A stretch of DNA of 64,000 nt, from assembly GCF_000193495.2 (NCBI RefSeq), contig NZ_AP023410.1, positions 1,364,001 through 1,428,000 of the forward strand. Reading direction: 5' to 3'. The notes beneath the pieces are model-generated. The model was not told where the DNA came from and ran no database searches. It saw only the letters and a list, made by a program, of their open reading frames with translations. A program made the translations under genes and the position numbers. Source of the DNA: Acetobacter aceti NBRC 14818 (lineage in GTDB: Bacteria; Pseudomonadota; Alphaproteobacteria; Acetobacterales; Acetobacteraceae). Shown here in pieces: positions 53,588 to 62,888 of this stretch (the first letter of the stretch is position 1; every line of letters begins with the position of its first letter).

Positions 53588-55573
53588 ATGGCTCGCAAGC
53601 CACACCTTCCCACATTTTCAGATGACCCTCTGACCTTTGCCCAAGAGGCCCGCGCAGCAGCGCTCCGAGCCGAGGGCGTGACCGCCACGGCCATTCAGGA
53701 CATTCCGCATCCGTTCTGGCTCGTCTCCGCCCTTCTCTGGCAGCAGGCTGTCCGATTTGATCCCCAAAGTCCGCTCTGGCCGGATCGGGACCGTTTTTTT
53801 GTCTCCTCGACCCGCCTGCTTCCCCTGCGTAATGCATTCCTCAATCTCGTCTCGACCTCCGCGCCTTCCAACGCCGCGACAGAACTGTTCGGGCTGGCGG
53901 GAGCCCTTCCGGGACAGGCCATCGCCGCCGCCTGCGGCATGACGCTGGCCGAAAAAATTCTTGCCGGACGCTTCGGACGCTCTCTTGTCGACCATCGCAC
54001 ATGGCTGCTGGCCCTGCCGGGAGACCTTGAAACCGGCGTGGCGCTGGAAGCTGCGGCTCTTGCCGACCGGTTTCATCTGGATCGTCTGACCATCATTGTC
54101 GCGTCAGCCACTTCCGCGCCTGAAGAGAAGGCGGACCTTTCTCTGGCTGTGGACAGGATTGAAGCCTCCGGCTGGAGCATCCGACGGCTCGACGGCGATG
54201 ACGCCGCTGCCATCGCACAGGTTCTCGCCGCCACGCCCAGAGCCCGGAAACCCCGCCTTGTTCTGTGTGAAACCTCGGGCAAAACACTACCTTCGCCTCC
54301 TGAAGCGACCAATGCCACGCCGACAACCGGTTCTTCCGATGCAGGTCGACGCAGTTCTGTCCAGCGGTCGTGGCTACGCAGACTGATCCGTCACCCGCTA
54401 CGAGCCGAATTCGAACGCACACTCGAACGCCGCGCCCCGGCCCGTCTTGAAGATGATTTTCTGCGCCATGCGTGTGAGGCTCCACCCGTAAAACATGACG
54501 ATGATGGACCGGACATCACCCTTCTCCGCTCGGGCGTGAAGGCCCGGGAACGACTCGCTGATCTACTTCCCGAGTTTGTCTCCCTGTCCGCAGAACACGC
54601 ACCCAAAGGCGCTGGCATCTCTTCCGGCGAGGCTGATATTTTCGTCTGCGGCCCCCGTGAGCCGGCGATGGTCGGCTTCATGAACGGGCTGGCGCTGCAT
54701 GGGAGCATACTACCCTGCGGCACAGCCAATCTCTCGTCTGCGGATCGCATGCGCCCAGCCCTGCGGTTCGCCGCCCTGTCGCGGGAACGGCTCCTTTTCG
54801 TGCTCATCGAGGATGACCCCGAAGCCTCCGCCTGCCCACCGTGGCAGCAGGTTGAACAGCTCGCCAGCCTGCGCGCCATGCCCAATCTGGCGCTGTTCCG
54901 CCCAGCAGATTCGCAGGAAGTCGCGGCAGCGTGGCTGGCCGCCCTGTCATGGCGACACGGTCCCGCCGTCATTGTCCTTGCCCGACACGCCCGACAGGGG
55001 CCTTCAGCCAGCAATCCAGACACACTTCCAGCGTCCGCTGACATTGCCGTGCCATCCATACGCAAAACCGAACAGGGCGGTTATGTGCTGTGTGAGGCGA
55101 AAGGCGGCTCCAGCTTCCGCGCCGTCACCCTGATTGCATCCGGTCCTGAGGTGGCTCTGGCTCTTCAGGCGCAGCATAGACTTGAGAGTGAAGGTATTCT
55201 CGCTGCGGTGGTGTCGCTGCCCTGCTGGGAGCTATTCGAAAAACAGAGCAGCGCCTATCGCAAGACCGTTCTGGGACAGTGTCCGCGTGTAGCGATCGAG
55301 GCAGCTTCCGGGTTCGGGTGGGAGCGCTGGCTCGGGGACACAGGAATTTTCATCGGAAGTGAGGAATTCGGAGTAGCATCCGGGTTCGACCCGTTATACC
55401 AGAGTTCTGGCCTTACGCCGGATGTCGTCTGCACGCGTGTCCGCGCCCTTCTGGGTGTGGAGCGGAAGCAGGAGGCCCGTGCGCGTATGGAAACCCAGAA
55501 ACGCGGAGGGGACCCGCGACTACGCCCGTCCCCCATCGTAAAGTCCAACCAGCGCCCCGTTGCGGGGCGATAA
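53588..55573 (+). CDS. Transketolase homologue with degenerate active site
   Basis: A 661-residue protein with the length and layout of a transketolase (ThDP, Pyr and C-terminal domains), placed before gap and pgk as tkt often is. PLWPDRDRFFVSS and IEAASGFGWERWLGDTGIFIG are the clear relics. Catalytic features are gone: SNGHGS is now SSTRLLP, the ThDP motif GDG is PGDLETGV (145-147 is GDL), with no NN partner, GHPG is PHPF and HDSIGLGEDGPTHQ is VLIEDDPEASACPPW. Codon use matches its neighbours and the frame is intact, so it is not decaying. It cannot be assigned transketolase activity; a structural, regulatory or other role is possible. Confidence 0.8.
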   Translation: MARKPHLPTFSDDPLTFAQEARAAALRAEGVTATAIQDIPHPFWLVSALLWQQAVRFDPQSPLWPDRDRFFVSSTRLLPLRNAFLNLVSTSAPSNAATELFGLAGALPGQAIAAACGMTLAEKILAGRFGRSLVDHRTWLLALPGDLETGVALEAAALADRFHLDRLTIIVASATSAPEEKADLSLAVDRIEASGWSIRRLDGDDAAAIAQVLAATPRARKPRLVLCETSGKTLPSPPEATNATPTTGSSDAGRRSSVQRSWLRRLIRHPLRAEFERTLERRAPARLEDDFLRHACEAPPVKHDDDGPDITLLRSGVKARERLADLLPEFVSLSAEHAPKGAGISSGEADIFVCGPREPAMVGFMNGLALHGSILPCGTANLSSADRMRPALRFAALSRERLLFVLIEDDPEASACPPWQQVEQLASLRAMPNLALFRPADSQEVAAAWLAALSWRHGPAVIVLARHARQGPSASNPDTLPASADIAVPSIRKTEQGGYVLCEAKGGSSFRAVTLIASGPEVALALQAQHRLESEGILAAVVSLPCWELFEKQSSAYRKTVLGQCPRVAIEAASGFGWERWLGDTGIFIGSEEFGVASGFDPLYQSSGLTPDVVCTRVRALLGVERKQEARARMETQKRGGDPRLRPSPIVKSNQRPVAGR

Positions 55574-55601
55574 AAAGAAGAACAAGACGGAGACAGAGCA
55601 G

Positions 55602-56624
55602 ATGGCAGTCAAAATCGCGATCAACGGGTTCGGTCGCATCGGTCGCCTCGTCCTGCGCGGCATCATTGAAAGCGGTCGGACAGACGTTGTGCCTACGGTC
55701 ATCAACGATCTGGGCAGTGTCGAGGCCAACGCTCACCTCCTGTCCTACGACAGTGTGCACGGACGTTTCCCGGCTGAAGTGAAGGTGGACGGCAACAAGC
55801 TGCACATCACTGCAAATGGCCGCACATGGGATCCGATCACCGTGTCTTGCGAGCGTGACCCGTCCAAGGTTCCGCTTCAGGGCGTCGATGTCGCCATGGA
55901 ATGCACGGGCCTGTTCACGTCCAAGGAAAAGGCTTCCCCGCTGCTCGCAGCCGGTGCGCGCAAGGTCATCATCTCCGCTCCGGGCGACGCCGTGGACGCG
56001 ACCATCGTTTATGGCGTGAATCAGGACATCCTGACCTCCGACATGACGGTCATCTCCAACGCCTCATGCACGACGAACTGCCTTGCGCCCGTCGCCAAGG
56101 TTCTTGACGATGCGTTCGGCATCGTGCGCGGCTACATGGTGACGATCCACTCCTACACGGGCGATCAGCGCACGGTGGACACGCTGCACAAGGATCTGCG
56201 TCGCGCCCGCGCTGCCGGTCTGAACATGATCCCGACCTCAACGGGTGCTGCCCGCGCCGTCGGTCTGGTTCTGCCGCACCTGAAGGGCAAGCTGGATGGC
56301 ACCGCCATCCGCGTCCCGACGGCGAACGTCTCGCTGGTGTCCCTCGACTTCGTGCCGAAAAACATTCCGGCATCCGTCGAAGCTGTGAACGAGGCCATCA
56401 AGAAGGCGTCCGAGTCCGGCCCGCTGAAAGGCGTTCTGGCCTACAACACGGCACCGCTGGTCAGCAGCGACTTCAACCATGCCCTCGCCTCCTCCACGTT
56501 CGACGCGACGCAGACCTCGCTTGTCGATGGCGGTCAGCTCGTCCGCATCTGCGCATGGTATGACAACGAATGGGGCTTCTCGAACCGCATGTCCGATACG
56601 GCCGCGGTTTTCGGCGCACTCTGA
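55602..56624 (+). CDS. gap: Glyceraldehyde-3-phosphate dehydrogenase
   Basis: A 340-residue GAPDH of glycolysis and gluconeogenesis. The start AVKIAINGFGRIGRLVLRGI is the NAD-binding Rossmann motif. The active site Cys is in SNASCTTNCLAPVAKVL, followed by the His in MVTIHSYTGDQRTVD. ATG 55602 has GGAG 9 nt upstream; the open frame runs 14 codons further. It lies 28 nt after the transketolase-like gene and 113 nt before pgk, so the three may form one operon. Confidence 0.96.
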   Translation: MAVKIAINGFGRIGRLVLRGIIESGRTDVVPTVINDLGSVEANAHLLSYDSVHGRFPAEVKVDGNKLHITANGRTWDPITVSCERDPSKVPLQGVDVAMECTGLFTSKEKASPLLAAGARKVIISAPGDAVDATIVYGVNQDILTSDMTVISNASCTTNCLAPVAKVLDDAFGIVRGYMVTIHSYTGDQRTVDTLHKDLRRARAAGLNMIPTSTGAARAVGLVLPHLKGKLDGTAIRVPTANVSLVSLDFVPKNIPASVEAVNEAIKKASESGPLKGVLAYNTAPLVSSDFNHALASSTFDATQTSLVDGGQLVRICAWYDNEWGFSNRMSDTAAVFGAL

Positions 56625-56737
56625 GACTTTTCAGGCGGTCATCCTCGCTGGCATGACCGCCACCCCCGATCATGTTTCCCGGACGGTTTCTGCCCGAACG
56701 GGCTATACCGGCACGGGCGACTGGAAAGGCTAAAGCG

Positions 56738-57961
56738 ATGGCTACCCTCTCCTACAATACGCTCGACTCTCTTGACCCTCGCGGCAAGAAAATCCTCCTC
56801 CGTGCGGACCTCAACGTCCCTGTGCGTGATGGGGCTATCTCCGACCTGACCCGCATCGAACGACTGGCTCCGACCATCAAGGAACTGGCGGACAAGGGCG
56901 GACGCGTCATTGTCGTCAGTCACTTCGATCGCCCCAAGGGCAAGGTCGTTCCCGAGCTTTCGCTTGCCCCGGTTTCTGAGGCTCTGGCCAAGGTGCTGGG
57001 CAAGAAAGTGACCTTCGTTCCGGACTGCGTGGGCAAGATCGCGCAGGACGCGGTGGCAGCCATGCAGGATGGCGATGTCATCGTTCTGGAAAACACCCGT
57101 TTCTACGCCGGTGAGGAAAAGAACGATCCGGAAATGGCGAAGAGCCTCGCCGCTCTGGCTGACGTTTACGTCAACGACGCTTTCTCTGCGGCTCACCGTG
57201 CTCATGCTTCCACAGAGGGTGTGGCGCACCACCTCCCCTCCTTCGCTGGTCGCCTGATGGAGATCGAGCTTAGCGCGCTGGAAACCGCGCTGGAGAACCC
57301 GGAACGTCCGGTCGGTGCGATTGTCGGTGGCGCGAAGGTTTCGACCAAGCTCGACCTGCTCAACAATCTGATCGAGAAAGTCGACATGCTGGCGGTTGGT
57401 GGGGCCATGGCCAACACCTTCCTTGCGGCTCAAGGTTATCCGGTCGGCAAGTCTCTCAAGGAAGAGGACATGCTGGATACGGCCCGTGAGATCATGGCCA
57501 ACGCGAAAGCGCGGGGCTGCGATCTGGTTCTGCCGGTCGATGTGATCGTTGCTTCCGACTTCATGGCGGGAGCACCGACGGAGACAGTCGATGCCACAGC
57601 CATTCCAGCGGACTGGATGGCGATGGATATTGGGCCGAAAACCACGGCGCTTCTGATTGAAAAGCTTTCCGGCCTGAAAACGCTGGTGTGGAACGGTCCG
57701 CTGGGTGTGTTTGAACTGCCTCCCTTCGATGAAGGCACCAATGCAGTCGCGCAGGCTGCAGCGAAGCTGACCCAAGCCGGCAAGCTGAAGACAGTTGCTG
57801 GTGGAGGCGACACGGTTTCCGCTCTCCGTCATGCCGGTGTGCTGCATAAAATGAGCTATGTCTCGACAGCTGGCGGCGCGTTCCTTGAGTGGCTGGAAGG
57901 CAAGATTCTTCCGGGTGTCATCGCTCTTGGCGAAGCAGGTCACGAGGTCGCTCCCCTTTAA
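56738..57961 (+). CDS. pgk: Phosphoglycerate kinase
   Basis: A 407-residue monomeric kinase that moves the phosphate of 1,3-bisphosphoglycerate to [36 protein letters not shown] and [19 protein letters not shown] residues ([17 protein letters not shown]) bind the substrate. The nucleotide block [15 protein letters not shown] and the C-terminal [12 protein letters not shown] are typical. ATG 56738 has GGAAAGG 8 nt upstream. It ends in a hairpin terminator. It is the last gene of the tkt-like/gap/pgk cluster. Confidence 0.96.
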   Translation: MATLSYNTLDSLDPRGKKILLRADLNVPVRDGAISDLTRIERLAPTIKELADKGGRVIVVSHFDRPKGKVVPELSLAPVSEALAKVLGKKVTFVPDCVGKIAQDAVAAMQDGDVIVLENTRFYAGEEKNDPEMAKSLAALADVYVNDAFSAAHRAHASTEGVAHHLPSFAGRLMEIELSALETALENPERPVGAIVGGAKVSTKLDLLNNLIEKVDMLAVGGAMANTFLAAQGYPVGKSLKEEDMLDTAREIMANAKARGCDLVLPVDVIVASDFMAGAPTETVDATAIPADWMAMDIGPKTTALLIEKLSGLKTLVWNGPLGVFELPPFDEGTNAVAQAAAKLTQAGKLKTVAGGGDTVSALRHAGVLHKMSYVSTAGGAFLEWLEGKILPGVIALGEAGHEVAPL

Positions 57962-57973
57962 GAAACTCTTAAT

Positions 57974-57997
57974 TGGCGTCAGAGTAATCTGACGCCA
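57974..57997 (+). terminator. Perfect hairpin after pgk
   Basis: TGGCGTCAGA and TCTGACGCCA pair over 10 bp with a GTAA tetraloop, 13 nt after the stop. There is no T-run on the + side, so it may terminate weakly or stabilise the mRNA end. Confidence 0.5.
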
Positions 57998-58261
57998 TGA
58001 TTTCGACCGATCTCATCTCGATCCTGTCTCGACCTGGCGATCGCAGCACGGCGTCTCGTGCCGGACGGCGGCGCAGCGTTGAGTCGACTGATCTGGATGA
58101 GACTGACGGCTCTTCACCCCGCCGCGCCCGTGGATTGATGGGCGATCTGGACCTTGATGGTCCGATGCCCGTTTTCCGGCGTCGCGGGTATTATCTTGAC
58201 CTTCTGATCTGACGTTTCCGTCTTGTAGGGGACCGGGCACTGCGTTACACAAACAGCGTGT

Positions 58262-58568
58262 GTCCGCGTAGCTCAGCAGGATAGAGCACAGGATTCCTAG
58301 ATAATTGGGCGCCATGAGAGGAAACCGCATGGTGGATCTGCTCAAATTCGGGGAACGCTTGGTCTTCTTCAGGCCATGCCGATCCCGAGCCAAGCCCGGA
58401 GTTTTTCGGGAAGGTGTAGAGACTGGACGGGCAGCACCTACAGATCCGCAAGGATCCAGGGTGAAGGGACAGTCCAGACCACGAACGTCGTCCTGTGTGG
58501 CGACGGCGGCGAAAGTCGAAGTGGTATGAATCCTGGGGCCGTGGGTTCGAATCCCGCCGCGGACACCA
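58262..58568 (+). tRNA. tRNA-Arg (CCU), interrupted by a group I intron
   Basis: The two exons fold into a full tRNA. Acceptor GTCCGCG pairs with CGCGGAC, then A73 and an encoded CCA. The D stem GCTC/GAGC, the anticodon stem CAGGA/TCCTG and the T arm GTGGG-TTCGAAT-CCCGC are all intact. The 7-nt anticodon loop after splicing is TTCCTAA, so the anticodon is CCU, read as arginine. Exon 1 is 58262-58298 (ending at U36) and exon 2 is 58529-58568; the spliced length is 77 nt. A run of AT-rich, IS-bearing DNA follows directly, as is often seen behind tRNA genes used as integration sites. Confidence 0.93.
58299..58528 (+). ncRNA. Group I intron (IC3-like, self-splicing) in tRNA-Arg
   Basis: A 230-nt intron with no open reading frame for a nuclease. 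It starts after U36 of the anticodon loop and ends with G, as group I rules demand. P1 can form from CCU (exon) with GGG at 58307-58309, giving the U-G pair at the splice site, and P10 from AAU of exon 2 with the AUU just before that GGG. Core blocks match the known Azoarcus-type intron: GGAAACC, CAAATTCGG, GAGCCAAGC, GGTGTAGAGACTGGACGG, then CACCTA, GGGTGAAGGGACAGTCCAG and GGCGAAAGTC. Introns of this type are known in tRNA-Arg(CCU) of Agrobacterium. Splicing itself is inferred. Confidence 0.92.
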
Positions 58569-59052
58569 TAAAAACGGTTTTTATCCAATAAAATAAACAA
58601 CCATCATCTTCGTGTTGCTTCTTGTCCGGCTCGGCGTTCCAAAGCAACAATTTCCATGCGTCGTTTCTCGGCAAGTAAATCAGTTATATTCCCCCACTTT
58701 CCTGATCCGATGTGTTCCATGTCCACAGTGTGTCACTCTGTGTATAGCACCCGCTCGTCGAGCGGTGAGGGGGCAGCATCCACGTCTCGTGTACTGCCTC
58801 ATGCCGTGCCAGTTTCCTCTCAGTGTGAAAAAGCGGTCTCAGAGCGGGACGGATACGGTCCGGGATAGTCAGTCAGGCTGATCGTGCATTGTCACACTCA
58901 AGGTTTAGATTCACGACCAGTTTTGCCGCAAAGCAACGTTCCGGGTGGGGCATATTGGATTTTCGGAGAGTTGAAGCCCACGAACAGCATCGGGAAAGAC
59001 TACCCACACAAAACTTTATATAATCTCCACACCTTCAGGCGTCATGAAGGTC
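58569..59052. other. Region downstream of the split tRNA, no gene recognised
   Basis: A small A/T hairpin (ATAAAAAC / GTTTTTAT, 58569-58585) could end the tRNA transcript. The rest has several open frames with no family resemblance and no ribosome sites. It looks like non-coding, decayed or rearranged DNA. Confidence 0.4.
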
Positions 59053-59205
59053 ATGTCGACGGGTATGGCTGCCGATAACCATCTACCCGTTGAGGCTTTA
59101 CTGTATCGCTATCATGCCGACATCCCGTGGCGTAACCTTCCTAGCCGTTTCGGAGAATGGAAAAATGTGCACAGACGTCACATCAATGAGGTGAAAGCTT
59201 TGTGA
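59053..59205 (+). pseudogene. IS5-family transposase fragment (IS427 type)
   Basis: A 50-codon frame reading AADNHLPVEALLYRYHADIP and then WRNLPSRFGEWKNVHRRH matches the middle-N-terminal part of IS427-group IS5 transposases (canonical ...[35 protein letters not shown]...). It is cut at both ends, and substitutions such as H for R suggest long decay. No complete terminal repeats were found. Confidence 0.75.
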
Positions 59206-59593
59206 ATGAAAGGATTTTTCATTATCTGCCAGCAGGTCTCGCCAACGGATACATGGTGATCGACATCCCGGTTATCCGGGAGCATCAGCATAGCGCGACA
59301 CTTTAAAAAAGGGGAAGAGTCACTTTTGAAAAATAAGGCTCCGGTCGTTTTGACAAAAAGTAGCATAACCGGAAACAGACTTCATTTTTTACAGAAAAGG
59401 AAATCCTGTCGAGAAACTCTTCAATAAACTTGAAAAATATCGAGCCGTCGCGATGCGATACGATCAATTCAAATCCACCTTATCCTGCCATCACCATTGC
59501 GTCTCAATCATCATCAGAATTAACTGGCAGCATAGTCAAAAAAAAGCGCATGAATTTTATCCAAAAAAATATTTAATATAATCTACAATAAAT
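59206..59593. other. AT-rich stretch between the IS fragment and the acyltransferase gene
   Basis: No gene, repeat or terminator recognised. Base composition grows AT-rich toward the acyltransferase gene. Confidence 0.4.
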
Positions 59594-60685
59594 TTATAAA
59601 TTATTTACACCAATATTATCTGAAATTTTAATACCACGGTATGATTTTTGAGAAAAAACCCGATCAAGACGTCTAATTTTTTTCTGCCATGGCTGTTCAA
59701 TAAAATAATACGAAAGACATGAGACGATAAGCAAGATGATAAAAATTATCATTGGCCTTAATACAGTATGATGACCATTCCATACATCTCCAATCATAAA
59801 CAGGAATGATCTATGCCAGAGATAGATAGCATATGACCAAACACCTAGATAATAAATAGGAGTCCATGACACAATACGAGACAGGTAATTTCTTTCATTC
59901 GTCAATGTAACAAGACATGAAGAAAAAAGAAAAACAGAAACAATATCCATTCCACTCACAAAAAGAGAGGCAAACGTTACAGATTGAATTATTACGGATA
60001 TAAGTTTTGAATGAAAAAATCCATATTCTGAGAAAGTTATTCTATAGCAGATCATACCAAGGAGAAATTCGGCAAAACAACGCATTAACGGAAGAGCACT
60101 GTGAGGATCAAATATATCAAGCGGTCCCTTTCGTTGGATCCCACTATTCTCACCAATTTTAATTATTAATACAAGAATAAAAAATGATACAAATGGAACA
60201 ATCCTATGCATTTTTAATGCTGGAAAAAAAATAAAAGGAAAAATAAAGTATACAGCCCACTCCACACTGACAGACCATGAAGCACCGTTGATTGACTCTC
60301 CAATCCCCCATGTCTGAATCATCATGAAATTAGCCAACCACACAACAACCGGAAATGTCTTTCCCTCGATAAAATACGTAAGAATTCCAGTCACTATTAA
60401 GGTGACAATATAAAGAGGCCATAAACGAGCAATACGCCTGATCATCAGACTAAAATAGTCTGACACTTCCCATCGTTTTTCAAAAAGATGCCCATATGAC
60501 ATAGACATTACCAATCCGCTAAGAATAAAGAAAAGATCTACAGCCAAATATCCATGAAGCAAAAATGTTCCAATATAGCCGGAAACACGATGGTTTCCGG
60601 CCAACCATGTATGATATGCAACAATCCAGCATGCTGCTATTCCACGAATTCCCGTGAGAGATTTAATCTCTTTTTTGGTATCCAT
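59594..60685 (-). CDS. Acyltransferase-3 family membrane protein
   Basis: A ~363-residue integral membrane O-acyltransferase (OafA/Acyltransferase-3 family) that modifies cell-surface sugars or other envelope molecules. The start ATG 60685 gives DTKKEIKSLTGIRGIAACWIVAYHTW, in two parts, with the catalytic His. About ten membrane helices follow, and RRIARLWPLYIVTLI and SWSVSVEWAVYFIFPF are typical blocks. The gene is unusually AT-rich for this chromosome and is flanked by IS relics, so it probably arrived by transfer. A frame extension of 26 codons exists upstream. Its acceptor is unknown. Confidence 0.87.
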   Translation of the reverse strand: MDTKKEIKSLTGIRGIAACWIVAYHTWLAGNHRVSGYIGTFLLHGYLAVDLFFILSGLVMSMSYGHLFEKRWEVSDYFSLMIRRIARLWPLYIVTLIVTGILTYFIEGKTFPVVVWLANFMMIQTWGIGESINGASWSVSVEWAVYFIFPFIFFPALKMHRIVPFVSFFILVLIIKIGENSGIQRKGPLDIFDPHSALPLMRCFAEFLLGMICYRITFSEYGFFHSKLISVIIQSVTFASLFVSGMDIVSVFLFSSCLVTLTNERNYLSRIVSWTPIYYLGVWSYAIYLWHRSFLFMIGDVWNGHHTVLRPMIIFIILLIVSCLSYYFIEQPWQKKIRRLDRVFSQKSYRGIKISDNIGVNNL

Positions 60686-60763
60686 ATTGCTTTGCTCTGT
60701 ATCAGGAATTACTTGATCGCAGAAACCAGATATAGTCGAAAGTGAACATGAATCCCATTCCAT

Positions 60764-61089
60764 AAAACTTATAAATTGATAATATTTCCTTATTAATTGT
60801 ATTATAAACAGAAACCATATATCTATATTCCAAACACCAATTTCATAATAAGAATATTTTTAAAATTTATTACCGCGTCACAAAATAAGATAATCTCAGG
60901 TTCCTTTTTGCCAACCCGAAGATAACAGTTTCTGAAAGGAAAACAGGTTGACAGCCTCTTCAATGATCACTCACCTATCGTTTCATCAGAAATATTATAA
61001 TGAAATATCCCACTTGATTTCAGAATCCATTTTGGAAAATAGCATGACATAATTCAACTTCGGAGCATGGATAACCTAAGATTCAGAAC
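60764..61089. other. AT-rich intergenic region
   Basis: No gene or RNA recognised. It lies between the acyltransferase gene and the decayed transposase and should hold the acyltransferase promoter. Confidence 0.4.
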
Positions 61090-61715
61090 TCATTCTTTAA
61101 GATAGAAGATGAAGCTTGCGTCGATGTGGATAGTGAACATGAAAGTATGAACGCAGCGGTCATATCGTGTTGCCACGCGCCGCCAGTCCTTGAGCTTTGC
61201 GAACATGTTTCGATGAGATGGCGCTTTTTATACAGATGCCAGTTGTAAGGCGACTTTGATTTCCAGTTCTTCTTCGACGGGATACAGGCCGTGATATTCC
61301 GTCCTGCGAGAAACTGCCTGAGTTTATTGCTATCATACCTCCATGACCTCTTCTGTCTCACCGGGAAGAGCCGCCAGCAGCACATCCGCGCCTTTGAAGT
61401 CGCTGACCATCACACACGGGATGGAGTTTTGAGTTCAGGCCGCCTTTTGTCCGTCCGATATGGCAGGAAAAAGCTCCTTTTTGAGCAAAGACGCTGCCGT
61501 TCTGTGCGCCTTGAGGTGTGTCGCATCAATCATCAGGTGGCGAAAATCCGGTCAAAGATACCGAGATGGCTCCAGCGAATAAAACGATTGCATAAAGTCT
61601 TGTGCGGACCATGCTCTTTCTGTGCGTCTTTCCACTGAAGGCCGTTACGGATGACGTAAACAATCCCGCCCAGAACACGACGGTCATCTACCCGGGGTAC
61701 ACCATGTGCCAGAGA
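61090..61715 (-). pseudogene. Decayed IS5-family transposase, several frameshifts
   Basis: Reading on the - strand, GVPRVDDRRVLGGIVYVIRN, GLQWKDAQKEHGPHKTL and RFIRWSHLGIFDRIFA give the N-terminal half. In other frames follow HLMIDATHLKAHRTAASLLKK and HIGRTKGGLNSKLH, then SDFKGADVLLAALPGETEE, RQFLAGRNITACIPSKKN, KKRHLIE and finally FAKLKDWRRVATRYDRC and YLKE. The parts occur in the order of an intact IS5 transposase, but with at least four frame changes and a gap after the CDGQ motif. It is not functional. Confidence 0.82.
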
Positions 61716-61990
61716 GAACGACAGCCTTTCCCGTGGCATCGACGACGGGTGGACCTTCGTGGTCAACCCGTCACGAGACCGTCTGACAGCCTGGGCCGCG
61801 CCCCTTTTTACAGGCGCCCGCGCTGTGCCAGACAGATCGCGTCAGGAAATGCCAGCGCGATAACAATACAGGACCGCTTCCACAAACAGACGATTATCCG
61901 CAACAGTCCCGCCGACACATGGCCTTCGCGGGCCGGGAGAAAATCCTTTATCCGCTCCCTCGGCCTGTCGCTCAGACCATGCCGGCGCAT
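61700..61990 (-). pseudogene. Second decayed IS5-family fragment (IS427 type), fused to the first
   Basis: RRHGLSDRPRERIKDFLPAR followed by EGH, then, in another frame, [20 protein letters not shown] match the N-terminal part of an IS427-group transposase (canonical MRRHDLSDREWERIKDLLPGREGH...). A stop replaces the PW of IPWRDL, and the segment HSAGA-KKG, SRDGLTTKVHPS picks up about 70 codons later in the canonical protein. It joins directly to the other fragment at about 61710. Two different IS5 subgroups are therefore nested or fused. Confidence 0.72.
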
Positions 61991-62888
61991 TCATCTACCT
62001 GAAAACAGAGAGAAAACATCGCAGATCAGGCAGAAGAACAAGCCTCATCATGCAGTTATGCGCAGACCGCGTCAGGTCCGTTCCTATTGCCCGGCTGATT
62101 AGAAAGTCTATCTCGACCTTGGTTTCCTTCAGAAACTTCAGGATCGTCCCGGCGCGGAAGGCGAGTTTACCCAGACTTACGTTGTGGCGCATGAGGTCGG
62201 TCATTATGCAGCAGATGAATCAACAGTTGGCGCAACTCAAAAGGGAGACAAGTGGTCATTCTGTCCGCTTGGACCTGCAGGCAGACCGCTCTGCTGGAGT
62301 ATGGGTAAAGCATGCCTATGACACCAAACATATCCTTGAAGATGAGGACGTGGAGTCCGAGCTGAAACGGTGGATGACGACAGGTTCCAGAAAGAGACGC
62401 CGGGTTATGTTGTCTCGGACAGCTTTACACATGGCACCTCAGCCTAGCGTGTCACATGGTTCCGTCGTGGATCGAGTGCTGGTAATATCAGACAATGCGA
62501 CACATTTTCTGCACCATCACTTTGAAAATCAGTCAACAGGCATGCGACGGGTGCAGATTAAGGCTTCTGTTTCTATGAGCTTTCGTCTTGAAGGGAGACA
62601 AGAAAACTCTCTGTTATGAAAGAGCGATTATCTGTCTACGCTCAACGTGCAGACCAGCCGCATGAGTGGACAATTTTTACAGGTTGAGGGTCTTTGTTCA
62701 GGTGTCGATCGTCTATTCAGACTGTTGATTTGCCATTGATGTGAAAACTGGAATTGATGGAGTGAAGCATCGAGAGCGCCTGCCTGCACAGGAATGGGAT
62801 AACATGGAATGTACTGTCAGGATTGATTCTGAAAAGGATTTTAGTGGTCACGGCAGCATGTGCGGGGCATCGGTGAGGGATGACAGAT
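61991..62888. other. Region between IS relics and the two-component genes, no gene recognised
   Basis: Long open frames occur on both strands (62050-62619 on +) but show no ribosome site or recognisable domain. No terminal inverted repeat of the IS elements was identified. It is probably rearranged, non-coding DNA plus the promoter for the response-regulator gene. Confidence 0.4.

Noticed and set aside
57997..58212. 71-aa frame after pgk on the + strand
   Set aside because: It starts inside the perfect hairpin after pgk, has no ribosome site, and its composition is Arg/Asp-rich with no family resemblance.
58013..58600. 195-aa frame on the - strand over the tRNA and intron
   Set aside because: The protein contains GGIRTHGPRIHT, a well-known false product of the antisense strand of tRNA genes; the region is explained by the tRNA and group I intron.
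62050..62619. 189-aa frame between the IS relics and the response regulator
   Set aside because: No ribosome site, no recognised domain, and it overlaps antisense frames of equal quality in decayed DNA.
58569..62880. Attachment-site repeat of the tRNA 3' end
   Set aside because: No direct copy of the CCCGCCGCGGACACCA end was found downstream within the window, so integration cannot be shown.
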